64,000 nt of DNA from Letharia columbiana (lineage: Eukaryota > Ascomycota > Lecanoromycetes > Lecanorales > Parmeliaceae), in the NCBI RefSeq assembly GCF_014066305.1, contig NW_023501067.1, positions 602,804-666,803 of the forward strand. Reading direction: 5' to 3'. Both the position numbers and the translations under genes were made by a program. The stretch's first letter is position 1. The number at the start of each line of letters is the position of its first letter. Below the pieces are notes generated by a model, which was not told the DNA's origin, searched no databases, and saw only the letters and a list, made by a program, of their open reading frames with translations. This document shows, piece after piece, positions 57,001 to 64,000 of this stretch.

Positions 57001-57411
57001 TTGCGAGGTGAAGTAAGGAGCATCTGATACTCAAACCAGGGTTAGCACCCCCCTGCTATATCTTTCGCTTCAAGCTTCAACTAACCTTGTATCCGGCCTT
57101 GACAGCTCCTAATATTAGAACATTGTACCTCAGATCATTCGGACCTATGTAGGCCAAGGTGTCAAAATTCTTTGATCGACCAAGTGTCTTCTCCAACCAC
57201 TATGCGGCGCCGTTAACGGCATTGGCCAAGTCTTCATAGGTGATCTTTCTGTACCCTTCCTCATAACCAGTGGTCGAAACAGGAAATTCTGCGTACAAGG
57301 CTCGAGGGTGTCTGCTCAGCTCTGGAATCGACGATGTTGTTCAAAATTTCTGGTTTTCCGAACGGGATAGTCAGGAGCAGTCTCTCCACCTTCAATTTCG
57401 CGGATAGTCAT
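54048..57411 (-). pseudogene. NRPS-like adenylating reductase (A-T-R), decayed
   Basis: Starts at the ATG at 57411 (MTIREIEGGETAPDYPV). An adenylation domain follows, with the core NSGSTGLPKPIVWSH and YGASEMGAPP and the later SGDLFSPHP. A carrier protein carries its Ser in LGMDSLQALL (near 55,520). A thioester-reductase domain starts at HTVILTGSTGALGSYL (near 55,230) and includes GYGESKYLAE. This is the fungal adenylate-forming reductase family, which activates and reduces aryl or aliphatic acids. Lesions: two frame changes in the first 90 codons, an in-frame TAG at 57200-57202 where the family has Trp, and frame changes near 55077 and 54825. A 5-bp duplication (54631-54640) also shifts the frame. 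One 650-codon stretch in the middle is intact. One intron (about 57085-57023) is needed near KAGYK. Confidence 0.88.
54631..54640 (-). repeat. 5-bp tandem duplication (cactc cactc) in the reductase pseudogene
   Basis: Two adjacent copies of cactc. Removing one restores the reading frame across WNEW into LPSLVLSSLHVG, matching the continuation expected of the family. Confidence 0.8.
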
Positions 57412-58199
57412 GATTTTCAGTTGTTTGGTCCGCTGTTCGTCTGTCAATCGCGAAGACGCTGAGTGCGAACTCTAAACTGTCACCGAGCAAGATGCAGAGG
57501 CGCCCGGGGTCGTGCAAGCAAGGTTGGCCAATACCTAGAACAGAGGGTCCTACGATTGACTGTGATAGAGGTCCACTCGAAGCATGTGTTGTCGAGGAGA
57601 TGGGTTTTTTCGTGGCTGAACCTGAACCTTCTGATCTTGAGAAAGCGTACCGAATCATATTCCTATCCTTGCAGCAGACATGGAGGAATCACTTGAAGAC
57701 GGAGACTGGTTTAGACTTCGGAAGCAAACGCGGTAACGTAAAGCGCCATTCGGTATTCGTGACAAGCGCTCCTAGGCAAGACTACAAGGCTGATACTCAG
57801 CCAATCTAAGGTACTTGCACATTGCTCAGACACGCAATCGGATGGTGTTCTTGAACCATGTGTGTTGCACTCTATTAGTGTGGGCGGGATTCCCAGTAAG
57901 ACAGAGGAACGCAGAGTCCATAAGAATTGTTGTACTTCAAGAATGCCTCACATCCTGGTTCATACGAGTACATCATGTCTGCGCATGCAATCGACCTAGT
58001 TCTCAAGTGGCAAACCCTTGCGAACACGCCCACGCTGACGCAAGCAATGATGCGGACCCTCGGGGAGTAAAAGTGCATATGTATGTATAGTCCCTTCTTT
58101 ATGTTACCGAACGTAAAATTATACCAACGAGTGATCCCAGATACTCGTGCGGCCGAGAAGTCAAGACTGGCGGTCCGGCTTGGGTCAACGTCCCTTTCC
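57412..58199. other. Intergenic region
   Basis: About 790 bases upstream of the reductase pseudogene. Open frames such as 57492-57809 carry no recognisable domain. No supported gene. Confidence 0.4.
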
Positions 58200-58470
58200 T
58201 TTTTGGTTCCCGGAATTTAATCCCCATCAGAGTAAGCAAAAGGAAGGGACCCGAAAAAATTAAAAAATATCCCAGCCCCCCCCAATTTCTTCGGGCGAAA
58301 AAAAAAAAAAAAACCTTGCCGCCCTTAAAAACTCCCATTAATATTTAATTAAAGAAAAAAAAATAAAATTGGTTGGTTGGTTATAAACTTTCCCCCCAAA
58401 AAAAATAAAAATTTTACAAAAAAAAAAAAAAAAAAAAAAATTAATTAAAATTTTTTTCCAAAAAAATTTG
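58200..58470. other. Homopolymer-rich stretch of doubtful sequence quality
   Basis: About 270 bases dominated by runs of A, C, G and T: a 15-A run near 58298, an 8-C run near 58277 and a ~22-A run near 58419. Flanking sequence has normal complexity. This looks like poor base calls at a read or contig end rather than a biological repeat. I do not annotate a gene here. Confidence 0.6.
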
Positions 58471-59138
58471 TGTTTTACAAATCCTCCGGAGCACAGTCCT
58501 AGCCCATGCATGATCAGTGCTTGTGGAAGAAGGCAGCAAGGCTTTGAAGGAACGCATGATGAGGACAAAAAAATAAAGCATGATGCAGGTACCTTAAAAA
58601 AGATTAATGTACCCTATCAATGCGTATACCAATCACAACGTCAAGCAATGGTGAAAGAGGGAAGGGGACCGCAAATCACACCAATGTACCACACACCTTC
58701 CAAATCTTGTCCTCGTTAGTTCGTGTCGCAGTGATGATATTATACGCATCTCACGGATCCTTTCTTTTCTGGTAAAAGCTATTGCTCCCTCTTCTCGACT
58801 TTCCCTACACATACTATCTTATACTTACCTTTACATATGCATGTGATTTGTGGGTGGCTCTTCCGCTCCTCTCTATTCCAAACTAGCGAGCACTCCGCTA
58901 CTTTAATGCAGTTAAGATTCAGGAGACCACCCGCCTTTGCCGTCATTCTGTGGGGCAGGAACCTTTTTTCGAGGTCTGATGGATCTGGTCATATGTCACC
59001 TGTCCGTTTCAATCTTCTCCGGTGTGATCATCTAGTGAACTGCGAATTGAGCCTCCATTCTACCCTGGTCTCTCCCACCGTGTCTCTTGTTTGTTCCATC
59101 GTTTTTCGACTTCACGAGACTACTATCTTCGAAAACAG
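58471..59138. other. Intergenic region
   Basis: About 670 bases before the rhodopsin-domain pseudogene. Pyrimidine-rich near 58,780-58,830. Nothing supported. Confidence 0.4.
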
Positions 59139-60397
59139 AATGCCGACTTTACCACCACATCCGACTTACTCCGACTTACCTCCATCATATCTCTATGAAT
59201 ATAGGGGAATTATAGTTAGGGGGGAAATAAAAAATGTTTCATTCGTCCAGACATCCTCTTTGGTGGTTTGCGCTACTATTCGCGATGTTTGCACAAGACC
59301 AGTATAGGGTTAGACGATATCCATCGTTGCAAACGCCCTGATATTCTGTCTCACTCACTTTGGATGTTCTGGCAATAGGTTAGTCAAGTATCCTTACGTA
59401 TAGATTGCGAAAACTCGCAGACTGACGCATATCTAATTAGCCATGACAAAATGACAAAACTCGGTGGTGTAGGAAGGCATCTCCTGGCGCTCGAAGCTAC
59501 AGACCCTAAAGAAGTCGTGAATTGGGCCAAGCTCCTTATGGCTGTCGAATGGATCTATCTCGTGGCGGTGACCTTGCCAAAACTCTCCATCTTGAGCATG
59601 TACCTCGGAATATTCACCACAAAATCGTATCGAAGGATTATACATGTCCTAGCTGTTACTTTGATCAATAAGGCCTCACTGAATCGCTCGGATGTCAGCC
59701 ACTGGCTTTTTTCTGGGATCCCACCATACCTGGCGGTCATTGCATCGACATCAACGCATTTTTCAGGTGGATCAGTCTACCCAACATCCTCACGGATGTA
59801 GCGATGCTCGTTCCACCTCAACCACTCGTATGGACACTCAAAGTCATAAGACACCAGAAAATAGGACTGACATTGGCATTCTTGACTGGTTCTGTCGGAT
59901 TGATAGCCTCAATATTTCGCTTTGCGACCTTCTTTCGGAACGATGCTATAACTGATGGTACTTTCTCGTTTGTGGGACTCATGTCATGGACCATTATCGA
60001 ACTAGGCATCTACCTCGTTGCAGCTTGCCTACCAGCGCTACGTCCGCTCGCTCAACGCATCTTCAAAGACAGCCTTCTCACCCGTCTCAGCACGAAATGG
60101 ATGCCTAAGTACGGTGACAGATGTTACGAGCGCAGCACGGTGAATATCAAGCTCGAGGGACACAGAAGCGTTAGGTCTGAAGTCCATCGCCCTCAGCAAT
60201 GCTTTCATCGTCTAACCGATGGCAGGGAGAGCATTGGTAAAAGCAGTGCGGATGAGAGAAGTCTGGTGGACAATTACTGGAGCGCGAGGGACAATGTCAG
60301 TCAATTCGCTCGGAATGACTGCGGTTCCGATCTAAAGGCGCAGCACATTCGTGTTGAGAACAACATTGTGATCACCACATCCGATTCTCTTGCTTAA
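59139..60397 (+). pseudogene. Rhodopsin-domain (Pth11-type) integral membrane protein, decayed
   Basis: The N-terminus MPTLPPHPTYSDLPPSYLYE is typical of fungal rhodopsin-domain proteins, but the frame breaks within about 45 codons. Pieces in other frames continue it: GLRYYSRCLHKTSIGLDDI, IVANALIFCLTHFG, MTKLGGVGRHLLAL, LPKLSILSMYLGIF, QPLAFFWDPTIPGGHC with FRWISLPNILTDV, and LTGSVGLIASIFRFATFF. At least three frame changes are required: near 59265, near 59315 and near 59680. The C-terminal half (59804-60397) is one intact frame that includes a long hydrophilic tail. A plausible intron lies at about 59379-59441. Relatives are seven-span surface proteins, some implicated in sensing or found in secondary-metabolite clusters. 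Confidence 0.8.
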
Positions 60398-60878
60398 AGA
60401 CGCCAAGAAATCAAGAGGAAGATTTGATTTCTAGGTCGCTTTGGATGGACTGTCACACACAAGACTACGCCCAAATATCACATGATTTGTACAGCCCAGG
60501 ACAAATAGGCAACATCATTACGAGGATCTGGTTTGGCAGCAGAGAGTGGCTGACAGCCCATTGGGCTAGCCTTGTGACCTTACAGGCCTACAAACACGAT
60601 TCTAAGATGGGGAGTGCACAGCTCGCTGAGGACGACACTTGTACTTTTGGCTAACTCATCGTTTGAGCCCCGGATGTGTGCCGTGGGTACTTGGATTAGC
60701 TTTCCCTCTGTTGCCCCTCTTTTCCGTATTGCACCTTGTGGCCGCAGGGCCGAAAGGTACCCCACCAGAAAGGAAAATGGCATACTTGAAAGGTGGATCA
60801 GGGTTGGGTCGTTGCGGTAAAGCATCCAGGCGAGCATGGTAACAAGAGCTAGTCAACTCCCATTTCCTGTCTCCCAAG
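60398..60878. other. Region upstream of the polyketide synthase stub
   Basis: About 480 bases. I looked for the upstream part of the PKS ketoreductase domain here and did not find it in any frame. The region ends at a possible intron acceptor (AAGTAG) just before the stub's reading frame. Confidence 0.4.
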
Positions 60879-61691
60879 TAGGATGCTTTCGCAGATATGT
60901 CCTACGAAGACTGGAGAGCAGGTACTGACTCAAAGATGCATTGTTCATGGAACCTTCACATGCTCCTGCCAAAGAACATAGCAGGACAGCGAGGACAAGC
61001 CGAGTACGCAGCCGGGAACACATACAAAGACGCCCTTGCACACTACCGCATCACACAAAGGGGAAAAGCAGTCTCTATAGACCTCCGCGTCATGGTTTCC
61101 GAGGGTTTCCTGAGTGAGAACGAATTCCCTCTACACCGTATGCTAGACTCAAGTCTCTACGTTCCACTGAAGCAAATCGAACTTTTCGGCCTTCTCGACT
61201 ATCTTTGCGACCCAGAACTAGACACCCTGACGACGCAAACGTGCCAAACCGTCGTGGGTATCGAGACCCCTGCGAGCCTGCGCTCAAAAGGGGTTGAAGA
61301 GGCGCTTTGGATGCGCACACCTTTACTTCGCCATATGTATCAGGTCAATAGCGATCAGAAGCTCTCGGTGGGAAACTCCAAAGACTTCATCGATTATAGA
61401 GGTCTGTTTGCAAGCGCCGGCTCTCTTTCTAAGGCCGGTTCCATCGTTCTGCAGGCTCTGATCAAGAGATTGTCACGAAGTCTTTCGACATCAAAAGAAG
61501 GAATCGACACGAACAAGTCACTACACTCCTATGGGGTGGATTCGTTGTTAGCGATCGAGCTGAAGACATGGATCGCAGAGGGGTTTGCGGCGGAAATACC
61601 TATTTTTGAGATTTTGGGGAGAGCGACGGCCGCAGCAACGGCGATGACAACTGCAAGGAACAGTCGGTTGATGCAGGGGTTCAGTAAATAG
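60879..61691 (+). pseudogene. 3' stub of a reducing polyketide synthase (end of KR, then ACP)
   Basis: The frame starts DAFADMSYEDWRAGTDSKM, which is the late ketoreductase sequence of fungal reducing PKSs, and ends with an acyl carrier protein holding the phosphopantetheine Ser in SYGVDSLLAIELKTW. In between, NLHMLLPKNI runs straight into AGQRGQAEYAAGNTY. The family normally has about a dozen more residues there, including the catalytic-serine region, so the KR is internally deleted. The expected KS, AT, DH, ER and early KR domains are absent upstream. A remnant, not a working gene. The 5' boundary is approximate. Confidence 0.85.
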
Positions 61692-62476
61692 TTGCCTACT
61701 GGGAGCGCAATATCGGCCCAACGGACTTCTTCTTGCACCTACACGTACTGCAAGTTAAATTTGGAATGAGAATGTGGGTTCAATGGCAGGAGGCTGTGCG
61801 GCTATTTTTGGTGCGATGATGCGTCACAATGTGTATCGAATGGATGATCAAAATATACAAAAATACATGTATACGTAGTACATGGTGGTCCTTGAAGGAC
61901 CAGCTGCCTTGGCCTTCTTTTCAGATGGACCGGCTAATTTAAAGGCCAATTCCGACCTCGGTTGCCTCATGTGACTGCCCGCAAAGGGGGCGGCCGCTCG
62001 GCGCTAAGATTAAGGGCAAAAGATCTTCTTCGACTGGGCCCCACGCTGCTGCACTTGATCATGGTATTGGCCATTAAAGTGCCGAATGCTTCACTCTTGA
62101 CTACCACATATGTGTCTTCAAAGTCCTTGAGATAAGTGGGACAAAACGATTGGGTATTCTCAAGTCAACTTTTGACAGATGAGGCAGCTGCATGATGCTG
62201 TCATTGCCACATTCCAGGAATCAAAATAACCCCAAGCCACCACGCCTGCACGTGTTGAGAGCTCACTATGAAAGAGTGGCTCTCTTGTCCGAGCCTGGAC
62301 CGTTGCGCTTGCGCAGGAGGTGGCATACTGCTCTTTTTCTCTCTTACGCCGCCTCTACCGAAGAGCCTTGAATGCCTAATTGAGTTAAGCAATACCTCCC
62401 CTTAAGAGTCCGAAATATACCTTCAATCTCACGACCGCCTTTCTTCTTCAATTTCTCAATATCCTACACATCCACG
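61692..62476. other. Intergenic region upstream of phospholipase B
   Basis: About 785 bases. The last ~100 bases before the ATG at 62477 are CT-rich, as is usual for fungal leaders. No supported gene lies here. Confidence 0.45.
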
Positions 62477-64000
62477 ATGCCTCTCTTACCTTCCCTTATT
62501 CTCGCCTTTGGCATTTCTTCCTCCGTACAAGCAGCGCTATCTGGATATGCTCCTGTACCAGCAACCTGCCCCAGTACCCCCTTGGTTCGCTCTGCAACAG
62601 GCATCTCCGCCTCTGAGTCATCATACATTTCATCTCGCGCCCCAGTTGCGTCTGCAGCGCTTGGTGCATGGCTCACAAAGGTGAACTCGGCTTTCAGTAC
62701 AGCAAATCTGCCAGCAGTAGCCCTCACCACCAGCGGAGGTGGACTGCGCTCTCTCCTCACGGGTGCCGGCGTTATCCAAGCTTTGGACTCACGGGATAGT
62801 AATGCTGGCACAAGTGGTCTCTACCAGGGGCTTACCTACCAGGCCGGTCTTTCCGGAGGAGGGTGGCTCCTGTCATCTTTCGCTGGTAACAATTACCCTA
62901 CCATCTCGAACCTAGAAACTACCCTTTGGACGACTGCGTTTGCCGACAGCCTTCTCGTGCCAGAGAACTTGGAGGCTGGAGGTGCTTATGCCCAGATCTC
63001 AGACGACGTTGTTGCCAAGAACGCAGCTGGCTACCCGCCTACTATTGTCGATGTGTACGGAAGACTCTTGGCATACCAACTTCTGAAGGGTACCGATGGA
63101 GGCGTTGCCATTGAACTGTCGTCCATCACTGGCTTCTCCAACTTTACCGGCCACAATGTGCCATTCCCAATCATCACCAGCTTGAATGTCGAGACTGCCA
63201 CTGGAGTCTGCACTCCTCCAAACAACACAGTCATCTACGAGTTCTCGCCATACGAGTTTGGAAGCTTCGATTCCGGCGTCAATGCTTTTACGCAGACGAA
63301 GTATCTCGGAACATCCCTCTCGAATGGCTCTCCCACCAAAACAACCTGCGAGACCAACTACGACAACCTTGGTACCATACCGTCCTCTTGTCCCATCCCG
63401 AACAAATAGCTAACGTTCCCAGGATACATCCTCGGCACCTCCTCCGACATCTTCAACGAACTCTGCACCACATTCCCACTTGTCGCCGACGTCCCCGGCA
63501 TCCTCGCCAACATTTCCGCCATCGTAGCACAGACCCACGCCCTGACATTTATGGATGAATACGCGACCTACCCCAACCCCTTTTATAAGTACACCCACTC
63601 CACCCTCGTGCAGGCCCAACCCGAACTTACCCTCGTCGACGGCGGCGAATCCCACCAAAACAACCCCTCTTCCCCCTCCTCGAGCCCGCCCGCAGCGTCG
63701 GCGTCATTCTGGTAAACGACAACTCCCGCGGACACCAGCGGCAATTTCCCGGACGGTAGCGAACTCTACCAAACGTACATGCAAGCGCAACTCGCGGGCC
63801 TGACCAAGATGCCCGTCATACCACCCGCGGCCACGTTCCTCGGCGAAGGCTTGAACCAAAAGCCCACGTTCTTCGGATGCAACGACGCGAGCAAGGTCAC
63901 AATTGTGTATCTGCCCAACTACAATTACACCTTCCCCAGCGGCGAAAGTACGGCGAAGCTGGAGTATTCTCCTTCCGAGACGAGTGGCATGATCGCGAAT
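62477..64000 (+). CDS. PLB1: Secreted lysophospholipase / phospholipase B (3' partial)
   Basis: Exon 1 (62477-63371) starts with a signal peptide (LLPSLILAFGISSSVQAAL). A 51-nt intron (63372-63422) leads to exon 2, which runs off the window. The cytosolic-PLA2/PLB fold is clear: SGGGLRSLLTGAGV is the oxyanion-type glycine loop, the nucleophile is Ser126 in GLSGGGWLL, and the acidic residue lies in LVDGGE. After DGGE the frame changes twice: a missing C in a C-run near 63664-63667 and an extra C near 63725-63727. The two cancel out, and the C-terminal sequence (GNFPDGSELYQTYMQAQLAG, PTFFGCND) is correct again. These look like base-calling errors. Secreted fungal PLBs release fatty acids from (lyso)phospholipids. 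Several N-glycosylation motifs are visible. Confidence 0.9.

Noticed and set aside
58260..58450. Poly(A) tails of LINE-type elements
   Set aside because: C and G runs are mixed with the A runs, there is no adjacent reverse transcriptase and no target-site duplication.

Overview
This 64 kb window comes from the nuclear genome of a filamentous ascomycete (Pezizomycotina). A Dothideomycete is my best guess, but the sequence does not prove it. The evidence is GT-AG introns mostly 45-160 nt long, fungus-specific families (Zn2Cys6 regulator, DUF3455, fungal NB-ARC/TPR NLR, Pth11-type rhodopsin domain, CBM19-like protein), a KSS1/FUS3-type MAP kinase and dense genes on both strands with no operons. 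Exon joins were worked out by hand from reading-frame continuity and splice signals.

Layout. 0-6.3 kb: partial aminodeoxychorismate-lyase-like protein, NOP13-like RNA-binding protein, Iec3-like INO80 subunit, tryptophanyl-tRNA synthetase and a PRELI/UPS lipid-transfer protein. 7.5-14.6 kb: secreted DUF3455 protein, ILV5, a serine racemase/threonine deaminase-like enzyme and a 3'-5' exonuclease with a zinc finger. 15.1-18.1 kb: an NLR-type STAND receptor whose frame is broken by an 11-bp tandem duplication. 19-24 kb: a damaged GPI-anchored protein gene, isocitrate lyase, an OTU protease and a TPMT-like methyltransferase. 25-34.6 kb: DHA1 drug transporter, UTP15, a methyltransferase and SEC24. 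36-42 kb: pheromone/invasion-type MAP kinase, HEM4, ERV1, a 2-oxoglutarate oxygenase and a DUF3253 protein. 42.5-52.5 kb: a large Pro/Glu/Ala repeat protein, a Zn2Cys6 regulator, an S1/P1 nuclease and a Ser/Thr-rich secreted protein with a CBM19-like module. 54-62 kb: three decayed genes (NRPS-like adenylating reductase, rhodopsin-domain membrane protein, 3' stub of a reducing polyketide synthase) that look like the ruins of a secondary-metabolite locus. 62.5 kb to the end: phospholipase B, cut by the window.

Most of the window is conserved housekeeping sequence. Two things stand out. One is real-looking gene decay: the NLR with its tandem duplication, and the dead biosynthetic locus with a nonsense codon, a 5-bp duplication and a deletion in the PKS ketoreductase. 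The other is a set of single-base frameshifts at C or G homopolymers in genes that should be essential (HEM4, ERV1) and in phospholipase B, plus a homopolymer-rich stretch at 58.2-58.5 kb. These look like sequencing or assembly error. The two classes need to be kept apart before any pseudogene is believed. I found no convincing novel defence or mobile system, no tRNA or rRNA, no CRISPR array and no intact transposon.
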